Shown here piece by piece: positions 1 to 4,944 of a stretch of 5,906 nucleotides of DNA. Position numbers and translations under genes: made by a program. Every line of letters starts with the position of its first letter. Position 1 is the first letter of the stretch. Below the pieces are notes generated by a model. The model saw nothing but the letters and a program-made list of their open reading frames with translations. It was not told the DNA's origin and did no database searches. This DNA comes from Nitrososphaeraceae archaeon (GTDB lineage: Archaea; Thermoproteota; Nitrososphaeria; Nitrososphaerales; Nitrososphaeraceae): the NCBI GenBank assembly GCA_030038695.1, contig JASHSN010000660.1, positions 1 to 5,906 on the forward strand, in the 5' to 3' direction.

Positions 1-122
1 AGGTGATAACCACGATGCAGCTTTTGAAGGAAAGCTTCGTCAAGCTAACTGCGGTACTCCTTAACAAGGGTGAAGACGGCAATGCGGTCAGGCCTCGAAT
101 GGATATATTCATCCACAATTAA
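1..122 (+). other. Possible 3' end of an unidentified gene
   Basis: The frame beginning at base 3 stays open for 39 codons to a TAA at 120-122 and would end in VRPRMDIFIHN. The next frame (from base 2) closes at 62-64. The closing residues faintly recall the C-terminus of GFA-type (glutathione-dependent formaldehyde-activating) proteins, where a Pro-x-x-His-Ile-Phe-Val segment precedes a conserved Trp. Here the His is replaced and the Trp is missing because of the stop, so this may be a decayed copy or a chance frame. The base composition is less AT-rich than the following 200 bases, which weakly favours former coding sequence. The upstream part lies outside the window. I do not claim a function. 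Confidence 0.22.
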
Positions 123-304
123 GTCTATCTACTTTTTAGAAGGTGATTCATAAAAGAAACCTCGAGAGGCATATAGAAACAGCAATACTTAATAGAAGTT
201 CACATGGATAAAGCTATTCTTGTCTAAAATCAATAACATTCACATAATTCTTTGTTGACAAAAATGTGATACTTAACTTCATAAGAAGAGTAACAAGCTA
301 AAAT
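123..304. other. Non-coding AT-rich stretch, no recognised feature
   Basis: No frame longer than about 25 codons on either strand looks like protein here. I see no tRNA-like or other folded RNA signature and no repeats. An AT-rich segment near 271-283 (with CTTAAC) could be the TATA element of the broken CBS gene that follows, because it lies roughly 28 bases before the ATG at 305. Confidence 0.4.
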
Positions 305-513
305 ATGAAGAGTTAACAGCTAAAAACTTGATCAAACAAGCTATCATACTAGAACCAAGCCAAACTCTTTACGATGTCCGTAGCATGATAAGATATAATA
401 TTAGTAGAGTGGTGATTGCTAAAGACAACAGGCCTTTAGCAATAGTCACAGAAAAGGATATTGCAGCATCACACTTGCTAAAAATTGATTACAAGTATTA
501 TATACGTCATTAA
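305..513 (+). pseudogene. Broken CBS-domain protein (half domain only)
   Basis: The frame ending at the TAA at 511-513 encodes a clear N-terminal half of a CBS pair: the strand/helix segment ILEPSQTLYDVRSMIRYN, then ISRVVIAKDN, then the IVTEKDI signature. CBS domains usually come in pairs that bind adenosyl ligands such as AMP or ATP, and this family normally needs about 120 residues or more; here only some 65 remain. The homology begins upstream of the TTG at 328, at ELTAKNLIKQ, in a frame with no ATG or GTG after its upstream stop at 274-276. An ATG at 305 sits one frame off and reads MKS-stop, so a one-base deletion just after the start explains it. I also expect one more residue before IRYN, as in relatives. 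After IVTEKDI the text becomes unrecognisable and stops. If translated at all, a TTG start at 328 would give 61 residues. Confidence 0.65.
497..504 (+). promoter_or_regulatory. Possible TATA element for the cysteine-rich microprotein
   Basis: ATTATATA lies inside the end of the CBS relic. Its centre is about 20-21 bases before the ATG at 521, slightly closer than the usual 25-28 bases between an archaeal TATA box and the transcription start. It fits a leaderless transcript only loosely and might be chance in AT-rich DNA. Confidence 0.25.
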
Positions 514-520
514 TCAAACC

Positions 521-661
521 ATGTTAGTTTTGCAGGCTCAGTTTCATAGCTTCTGTTCTCATCAATGTCGTACATGCGGGGTTATGTATGAATGTATGAA
601 CAATAATTGTGATAGAGCGTTTCAATATGGCAAATGTGACTTATGCAATCTGTCATTTTGA
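521..661 (+). CDS. Cysteine-rich microprotein, probable zinc-binding
   Basis: This 46-residue frame runs from ATG 521 to TGA 659-661. It contains seven cysteines (residues 12, 16, 19, 25, 30, 39 and 42) and histidines at 9 and 14. The order is CxxxCxxCG, then C at 25, C at 30, and a final CDLC (CxxC) after an aromatic, basic stretch. Paired CxxC knuckles separated by about 20 residues are typical of zinc ribbons and small treble-clef folds, so C16/C19 with C39/C42 could hold one zinc and the remaining C/H a second or a stabilising site. Such density is very unlikely in random DNA. The frame is open upstream to 482 but offers no better start than ATG 521. It starts only seven bases after the CBS relic. 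I do not recognise a named family; zinc binding is inferred and any nucleic-acid or protein partner is unknown. Confidence 0.55.
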   Translation: MLVLQAQFHSFCSHQCRTCGVMYECMNNNCDRAFQYGKCDLCNLSF

Positions 662-698
662 AATCAAAAATATAATTAGCTAATCTCCTGATATGGTT

Positions 699-716
699 CA
701 ACAAAAAGATAAAAGG
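699..716 (-). terminator. Possible T-rich terminator of the phasin-like gene
   Basis: Read on the minus strand this is CCTTTTATCTTTTTGTTG, two T-runs about 70-90 bases past the stop codon and beyond the 753-778 hairpin. Archaeal transcription commonly ends at T-rich non-template DNA without a required hairpin. The distance and modest T content keep confidence low. Confidence 0.25.
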
Positions 717-752
717 TTCTGAGATTTTGTGTGTTGGCTATTTCTCTTGCTT

Positions 753-778
753 TAGCGTCCTAGTGTTAATAGACGCTA
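753..778. repeat. Inverted repeat, 7-bp arms
   Basis: TAGCGTC at 753-759 and GACGCTA at 772-778 are perfect inverted copies around a 12-base loop, just past the 3' end of the minus-strand phasin-like gene. As RNA it would form a modest hairpin on either strand. It is not followed directly by a T-run, so a role in termination or 3'-end protection is only a possibility. Confidence 0.35.
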
Positions 779-787
779 TTACTAATA

Positions 788-1369
788 TTATTGTGTCGAG
801 GGATTAGCAGCATTTCTTGATATTTGTTCAAATGTTTTTGCCGTATTAACTGCCATTCTGGAAAGCTCTTTTACATCATCTTTTCTATGTTCAATAATTG
901 TCTTTAACGCTTCCATATTTGCAAACATGGCATTATTTGCTATCCTAGTTGTAACTATTGTGTTATCTGCAATATTACTTACCGTTCTCGCGTAGATTTC
1001 AGCTGCTTTTTGTGGAGATGCCCACTTGTTCCAAAATACTTCATATGAACTCTCTACGTATGGTGCCCACGTCGATTGAAATGACTTTATAATCTCCTTT
1101 TGAGATTCTAGATACCTATCTGTAATTTCTCTAGCTGTTTGAAGAGAGTGTTCTTGATAATCATTGAATGCTTGCGTACGACGTGGAATCTCTTTCCTTG
1201 CTTCCTCTATTGTTCTTCTAATATTATCTCTAGTTTCATCTAATACTCTATCTACTGAATGGCGTTGCTCTGATAATGGTGGTGTAGCCGTTGTTGTAGT
1301 TGCTTCTACACGACTCGTATCGTCATAAACTCTTGTGGTGGTTTTATCTGATTCTTTTTTTGTTGACAT
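788..1369 (-). CDS. Helical phasin-like protein of unknown function
   Basis: From ATG 1369 this gives 193 residues with no signal peptide or membrane segment. The first 45 or so are polar and disordered, including a Thr-rich stretch (VEATTTTATPP). The rest is predicted almost entirely helical and rich in Ala, Glu, Arg and Gln, with long amphipathic segments (RRTIEEARKEIPRR, REITDRYLESQKEIIKSF) and a Trp/Tyr-rich middle (STWAPYVESSYEVFWNKW). That layout resembles phasins, which coat polyhydroxyalkanoate granules; members of the Nitrososphaerales carry PHA synthase genes, so a granule-surface role is a reasonable guess but no synthase is in view. The frame extends up to a GTG at 1426 (212 residues) and has ATG 1387, but a TATA element at 1391-1400 lies about 27 bases before ATG 1369, which favours that start and a leaderless mRNA. 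The gene is alone on its transcript: 162 bases separate it from the upstream regulator gene. Confidence 0.65.
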   Translation of the reverse strand: MSTKKESDKTTTRVYDDTSRVEATTTTATPPLSEQRHSVDRVLDETRDNIRRTIEEARKEIPRRTQAFNDYQEHSLQTAREITDRYLESQKEIIKSFQSTWAPYVESSYEVFWNKWASPQKAAEIYARTVSNIADNTIVTTRIANNAMFANMEALKTIIEHRKDDVKELSRMAVNTAKTFEQISRNAANPSTQ

Positions 1370-1390
1370 GCGCAGCTTCTCATCCATAAT

Positions 1391-1400
1391 ATTATATAAG
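1391..1400 (-). promoter_or_regulatory. TATA element for the phasin-like gene
   Basis: On the minus strand the bases read CTTATATAAT, a good archaeal TATA box. Its centre near 1396 is about 27 bases before ATG 1369, the expected distance to a transcription start, so the mRNA would begin at or next to the start codon. The longer frame starting at GTG 1426 would place this promoter inside the gene. Confidence 0.55.
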
Positions 1401-1508
1401 TCTTGGTAATCATCGGTATTGAGCACCGTTTGAAACCATTAAACGCAAAACAGACTTATATCTTGATCTTCCATCTGGTTCATATCCTCAGAATTTGTTT
1501 ACTATATC

Positions 1509-1530
1509 CTAAATAAATTTGAAACAAACA
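1509..1530 (-). terminator. Possible T-rich terminator of the kinase-regulator operon
   Basis: Immediately after the regulator stop codon the minus strand reads TGTTTGTTTCAAATTTATTT, a run of T-rich clusters typical of archaeal termination sites. No stable hairpin is needed or evident. Confidence 0.35.
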
Positions 1531-1531
1531 C

Positions 1532-1903
1532 TCACTTTAAATGTCTGAATTTGCTCATCGTCTCATCCAAACGTTCTAAAGACAAAGGCTTTCGGAGAAT
1601 TGCTTTTACTCCTATAGACAGCATTTCTTCAACATCATTATCTACAATAGATGCAGTGGAGATAATAATTTTATTCCGTCTAAGTAGCCCTTCATTTTTC
1701 AACGATTCAAGAACATCATATCCACTGATATCTGGCATTGCTAGGTCCAATATTATCGCGTCATAATTATGCCCATCTTTTGTTATAACTTCAAGTGCTT
1801 GTTTCCCTTCTTTCAGGCATGTACATGAATCACCAATACTTTCTAAATAATCTGAAATAGCTTCTGTCACATCTTCATTATCATCTATTATTAGCACTCT
1901 CAT
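1532..1903 (-). CDS. Single-domain (CheY-like) response regulator
   Basis: The 123 residues form just one receiver domain. The acidic pair D7-D8 and phosphoacceptor D53 (ILDLAMPD) are present, with T83 as the switch residue (IISTAS) and K105-P106 in the LRKP motif. Spacing between these residues is canonical, so it should accept phosphate from a kinase. There is no DNA-binding or enzymatic output domain, so it would act by binding partners or as a carrier in a phosphorelay. It starts at ATG 1903, 19 bases after the stop of the histidine kinase on the same strand, so the two are almost certainly one transcript and a cognate pair. No convincing Shine-Dalgarno is seen in the short gap. An ATG at 1920 is out of frame and closes after six codons. 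Annotation as a receiver protein is secure; its downstream target is unknown. Confidence 0.93.
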   Translation of the reverse strand: MRVLIIDDNEDVTEAISDYLESIGDSCTCLKEGKQALEVITKDGHNYDAIILDLAMPDISGYDVLESLKNEGLLRRNKIIISTASIVDNDVEEMLSIGVKAILRKPLSLERLDETMSKFRHLK

Positions 1904-1922
1904 CTCATTGCATTGACCATTC

Positions 1923-3458
1923 TTAGTTACGCGGTATTATAAATTTGAAAGATGCACCTGCATTATAGTTTTTATCATACCACAACCTACCTCCATGGGC
2001 TTCAACAAGTCCTCTGCATATAGATAATCCTAAACCTGTTCCTCCATGTTTTCTGCGAAAACCTGTATCGACTTGATAAAATTTCTTGAAAAGGTTGTTC
2101 ATCTCACCAGGAGTAATTCCAGGTCCATTATCGTCTATGCTAAACACGACAAACTTTTTTTTGCTAGTTATGTTATTTTCGTTATCAATGTAATCCTCTA
2201 GCCTTATCACTATTTTTCCACTGAATTTAGGTACAAAATCAAACGAATTCTTTAATAAATTCGATAGCACTTGTTCTATTCTCTTTGGATCACAGAAAAT
2301 GGTACCACTTGACTTGATATCCAATTTAAGGGAAATCTGTTGATCTTGAATAATAGATTTAAGATCAGTGATAGTGTTTTTTATTATCGTATCAATATTC
2401 GCGTCTTCTCTAGATAGGGTTATTTTTCCAATGTCGAGCTTGTAGCAATCTAGGATGTCAGTTACAAGCATCTCGAGTCTTTCTAGATTTCTCTCGATTA
2501 TTCGAATAGCCTTATTCTGTTTTTCATTGAGATTTGAACCAAATGACTGTTTGATAAACATTTGGCAGTATAGTTTCATTGGCACAAGCGGGGTCTTTAA
2601 CTCATGACTAATCATCGAAACAAACTCATCTTTGGCTTTATCAGCAGCTGATAATTCTTCATAGGCTTTCTCTAATTTGCTTGTTAATACATTCTGATTT
2701 TCGATATGTTCTTTTATAGAATAGACCATGGAGTTAAAGGATTCTGAGAGTGTGGCAAGTTCATCATTACCTCTATGATTTACTGAGACATTCAGATTTC
2801 CTTTTTCTACTTCAGCAGTTGCCTTTGTTAGAGAAAAAATTGGCCTGAGCATGTGCAATATAAGATATAGAATTGACATGAGAATAGCTATGTTTATACT
2901 TCCCAGAAGAATTTGCAATATCGTAAGGTTTTGGGAATCAGTTTTCACTTCCTTCGCGAGCGCTGTGACCAGCCTGTGAGATGAACTAATTAAGGACGAA
3001 GCCATCGATTGTAATTCTGTTATTAGTTTTGCAGGAATTTGTTTTGCTCCTGTTTGAGATGGTTTGATTATATTATCGATGATATATTCTTTGTATTTTT
3101 GCCAATTGAAATCTATTCCTCTCCACATATCAAAATATTTCGATGGAAGTGGTTCTAATTCCATAGCTGGAGATGCATTCCCACTTCCTCTTAAGACCAT
3201 GAGATTCGACTCAAAGTTTCTCATTGCGATATTCACCGCAGAAACATTTGAAAACCCGGAAATATATTTCAGGGTTTGAACTAGAACATCATATGTTAGA
3301 AATCGGTTCTTGCCAGCGACATTGATAGAATTGCCTAACAATGCACCTTGCGACTCGAAGTATGCAAATATGGCAATATTACTTATGACAAAAACTATTT
3401 GAATACCAACCAATATCCCGATCTTTACGGAAATTTTGGAGCCAAATCGTCTTAACAT
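1923..3458 (-). CDS. Membrane sensor histidine kinase
   Basis: A 511-residue kinase with all catalytic boxes. A membrane helix at about 12-34 and another at about 178-203 frame a roughly 140-residue predicted extracytoplasmic domain, rich in helix. Residues 43-60 (NSINVAGKNRFLTYDV) resemble the AG-x-x-R segment of PilJ/NarX-type four-helix sensor domains. A HAMP linker (about 204-257) leads through a coiled coil (255-275) to the HisKA dimerisation domain with the phosphorylated H285 (SHELKTP). The HATPase domain shows the N box (N400/N404), the G1 box (DDNGPGI, 442-448), the F box (LFKKFYQ) and the G2 box (GGTGLGLSI, 472-480). It should autophosphorylate at H285 and pass phosphate to the regulator encoded just downstream. 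There is no PAS domain. The ligand is unknown. ATG 3458 is the only good start and begins with a basic stretch before the first membrane helix. Confidence 0.95.
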   Translation of the reverse strand: MLRRFGSKISVKIGILVGIQIVFVISNIAIFAYFESQGALLGNSINVAGKNRFLTYDVLVQTLKYISGFSNVSAVNIAMRNFESNLMVLRGSGNASPAMELEPLPSKYFDMWRGIDFNWQKYKEYIIDNIIKPSQTGAKQIPAKLITELQSMASSLISSSHRLVTALAKEVKTDSQNLTILQILLGSINIAILMSILYLILHMLRPIFSLTKATAEVEKGNLNVSVNHRGNDELATLSESFNSMVYSIKEHIENQNVLTSKLEKAYEELSAADKAKDEFVSMISHELKTPLVPMKLYCQMFIKQSFGSNLNEKQNKAIRIIERNLERLEMLVTDILDCYKLDIGKITLSREDANIDTIIKNTITDLKSIIQDQQISLKLDIKSSGTIFCDPKRIEQVLSNLLKNSFDFVPKFSGKIVIRLEDYIDNENNITSKKKFVVFSIDDNGPGITPGEMNNLFKKFYQVDTGFRRKHGGTGLGLSICRGLVEAHGGRLWYDKNYNAGASFKFIIPRN

Positions 3459-3484
3459 AATTATCTGATATATTTCCGTCCTTC

Positions 3485-3509
3485 GATATTGATAACGTTA
3501 CTGTATATC
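3485..3509. promoter_or_regulatory. Candidate operator: imperfect dyad upstream of the kinase
   Basis: A perfect 8-bp palindrome TAACGTTA (3493-3500) is flanked by GATAT (3485-3489) and its inverse ATATC (3505-3509), with spacers of three and four bases, so the whole 25-bp block is nearly symmetric. It lies 27-51 bases before the kinase start codon in the divergent region, where a dimeric regulator could bind. AT-rich DNA gives chance palindromes, so this is tentative. Confidence 0.3.
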
Positions 3510-3520
3510 CATAAATTTGA
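3503..3520 (-). promoter_or_regulatory. Possible promoter of the kinase-regulator operon
   Basis: On the minus strand two TATA-like stretches occur, AATTTATGG (near 3518-3510) and GATATAC (near 3509-3503). Either would give a short leader of roughly 20-30 bases before ATG 3458. A better-looking AAATATATC at 3475-3467 is too close to the start codon to serve it. The choice is uncertain. Confidence 0.28.
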
Positions 3521-3611
3521 TAGTATATGAGACCATACACGTTGATTGACATTTGCTAGAACACAGAACAGGGCTATCTCAGATGCACGGATGTATCTCT
3601 CTCGTTTGTAC

Positions 3612-3630
3612 AATATATGTATATTACATA
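3612..3630. promoter_or_regulatory. Overlapping AT-rich palindromes before the second regulator
   Basis: AATATA/TATATT (arms 3612-3617 and 3620-3625) overlaps TATGTA/TACATA (arms 3616-3621 and 3625-3630). They lie just upstream of the presumed TATA element of the plus-strand regulator, a position used by archaeal activators. They could also be chance symmetry in a very AT-rich patch. Confidence 0.25.
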
Positions 3631-3637
3631 CATAGTC

Positions 3638-3643
3638 TTAATA
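3638..3643 (+). promoter_or_regulatory. Possible TATA element of the second response regulator
   Basis: TTAATA is centred about 28 bases before ATG 3669, the right distance for a leaderless transcript. The match to a TATA box is modest. An alternative AATATATG at 3612-3619 would give a leader of about 25 bases. Confidence 0.35.
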
Positions 3644-3668
3644 CCCATCGCTGGTAATACGTTAAATC

Positions 3669-4193
3669 ATGAGGATCCTCATAGCTGAAGATGACGCGGA
3701 TAGTTCTGAATCGTATAAGGATGTCTTAGAAGCCAGAAACCATTTAGTTATGCTCGCTGAGAGTGGTGAAGAGTGTTTAAAAATATATAGCGAGGAGCTG
3801 AAACGGGAGCAGATAGAAATCGAAGAGAGAGAGAGGAAAATGACTCCCTTCGATGCTGTCATCTTGGATTATATGATGCCGCAGAAAGATGGGATGCAAG
3901 TCGCAAAGGAAATTCTCGAAATGAATCCAAAACAGAGGATCATCTTTGCTTCTGCTTATGTAGAAGAAACCTTAGAAGATGCAGTAAAACAGCTTAAGCA
4001 GGTCGTAGAATTAATGCAGAAACCATTTGCAGTAGATGCACTCGTAGACACCATCGAGGACAAAGAAATCTATGAGGGATTAAAAGAAATTATGTTTAGC
4101 ATGAAACAAATTAAAAATGAAAGCCCGTCGCCACAACAGTTGAAATCCTTGTTTGAAAGCTTACGGAAAATACAAAAAGGAAGGACTTTCTAA
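3669..4193 (+). CDS. Response regulator with receiver insertion and helical tail
   Basis: A 174-residue protein starting MRILIAEDD. Receiver landmarks are all present: D8-D9, phosphoacceptor D67 in ILDYMMP, switch S95 (FASAY) and K118-P119 (MQKPF). The distance from the acidic pair to the phosphoacceptor is about 14 residues longer than in CheY. The extra piece (about residues 43-60) is highly charged, EELKREQIEIEERERKM, and falls between helix 2 and strand 3. After the receiver (about 130 onward) a charged helical tail follows, with no recognisable DNA-binding or catalytic domain; it may serve dimerisation or partner binding. It is transcribed away from the kinase operon across a 210-bp gap, so both could share control and the kinase might also phosphorylate it, but that is inference. 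It is a paralogue of the regulator at 4945-5622. ATG 3669 is fixed by the start of strand 1. Confidence 0.92.
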   Translation: MRILIAEDDADSSESYKDVLEARNHLVMLAESGEECLKIYSEELKREQIEIEERERKMTPFDAVILDYMMPQKDGMQVAKEILEMNPKQRIIFASAYVEETLEDAVKQLKQVVELMQKPFAVDALVDTIEDKEIYEGLKEIMFSMKQIKNESPSPQQLKSLFESLRKIQKGRTF

Positions 4194-4273
4194 GGTGACC
4201 AAGATTGCTGAATTCTATCCTGTCAGTCGATACCCTATGGTAAGCCAATCATAGACATACTAAAATTTTGAAT

Positions 4274-4297
4274 ACTCGAACGAAAACAAAAAGTACC
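4274..4297 (-). terminator. Possible T-rich terminator of the winged-helix gene
   Basis: About 15 bases past the stop codon the minus strand reads TACTTTTTGTTTTCGTTCG, a dense T-rich run fitting archaeal termination. It sits in the convergent gap of 118 bases between this gene and the second response regulator. On the plus strand I see only a weak AAAATTTT at 4262-4269. Confidence 0.4.
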
Positions 4298-4311
4298 TCG
4301 AAAGTTATTGA

Positions 4312-4716
4312 CTATTCCTGATAGAAAGAAGAAATTGCTTTCCCTAAATCCTCTTCAAATTTCCTTAACAACCTGTGAAAACTATCTTCAAGCTCACTGA
4401 CCCTCTTTTCTGTTTCGATTTTAAATGATTCAATATCAATACTACTATAGGCGTGGTAGTATCCTCCCTCTTTCAGTGTTCTAGTTTCTTTAGTACAAAT
4501 TCCTAAGCCTACTAACTTCTGCAAAGACCTAAAAACAGTGCTTTTATCTCTATCTACTCTTTTTGCTAGCTCTTCTAAAGTCATAGACGTTTTATTCTTT
4601 ATTAAAATGAATAATAGGTCTAATTCCAAGGGCGACAAATCATACAGGTAGATAAAAAGATCCTTAATAGTGGAATTTATGCGCGTAATTGTTTTGATTG
4701 AAGAAGCTGGCACCAC
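4312..4716 (-). CDS. Winged-helix transcriptional regulator (TrmB/MarR-like)
   Basis: A 134-residue DNA-binding protein. A winged helix-turn-helix spans about 27-92: helix 1 (LSPLELDLLFILIK), helix 2 (TLEELAKRV), recognition helix (DKSTVFRSLQKLVGLG, 57-72) and a wing ending in GGYYHAY (84-90). A long charged C-terminal helix (about 94-125) probably makes the dimer coiled coil. No ligand or metal domain is visible. This compact form is one I associate with thaumarchaeal genomes, where copies are numerous; its targets are unknown. The start is GTG 4716 (a second GTG follows at 4713). No ATG exists nearby, and a TTTAAA at 4740-4745 lies about 26 bases upstream, fitting a leaderless transcript. 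It is encoded between two paralogous response regulators and is the only obvious DNA-binding protein in the cluster, so it might transmit their signal or repress its neighbours, but this is inference. Confidence 0.85.
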   Translation of the reverse strand: MVPASSIKTITRINSTIKDLFIYLYDLSPLELDLLFILIKNKTSMTLEELAKRVDRDKSTVFRSLQKLVGLGICTKETRTLKEGGYYHAYSSIDIESFKIETEKRVSELEDSFHRLLRKFEEDLGKAISSFYQE

Positions 4717-4944
4717 TTATAACGATAAATTTATTATGATTTAAAGGTATTGCGCAGTTTTGGTGTGCGATGTTAGGTTTTGGGTTTTATTGGCAAAACT
4801 ATTAATAACACATTTCGGTACTCACCTAATCATTGTGACAAGTTTGGAATATCAGCATAAACAAAAGATCAGGCAGAAAGAATTGTCAGTACGTACCACA
4901 CTTGTCTCCTCGATCAGAAAAAAGACGTTATTTGTGCTAATAAC
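4717..4944. other. Divergent intergenic region before the third regulator
   Basis: Apart from the minus-strand TATA element there is little to support. An 8-bp palindrome GTACGTAC lies at 4889-4896, and AGTTTTG (4756-4762) has its inverse at 4794-4800. No good TATA element sits 25-28 bases before ATG 4945; that stretch is a purine run. A weak GGAATATC near 4846-4853 would imply a leader of more than 60 bases. A GTG-initiated frame crosses the region but looks like no protein. Confidence 0.35.
4740..4745 (-). promoter_or_regulatory. TATA element of the winged-helix gene
   Basis: TTTAAA (self-complementary) is centred about 26 bases upstream of the GTG at 4716, so transcription would start at or next to the start codon. 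Nearby AATAAATTTA (about 4722-4731) is too close to serve this start. Confidence 0.4.

Noticed and set aside
160..172. CCTCGAG-containing near-palindrome
   Set aside because: Only the six bases CTCGAG are truly symmetric, which is expected by chance, and no gene start is nearby.
1551..1766. Plus-strand open frame of 71 codons
   Set aside because: It lies wholly antisense to the operon response regulator, is Ser/Ile-rich as expected of a shadow, and has no recognisable motif.
3064..3279. Plus-strand open frame of 71 codons inside the kinase gene
   Set aside because: Antisense to the kinase sensor domain; no promoter or protein-like features.
3662..3862. Minus-strand open frame with Ser-rich text
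   Set aside because: Antisense to the receiver of the second regulator; Ser runs reflect the reverse complement of acidic and basic codons.
4889..4896. GTACGTAC palindrome considered as an operator
   Set aside because: A single 8-bp palindrome without a second copy or a promoter at the right distance is not enough to claim a binding site.
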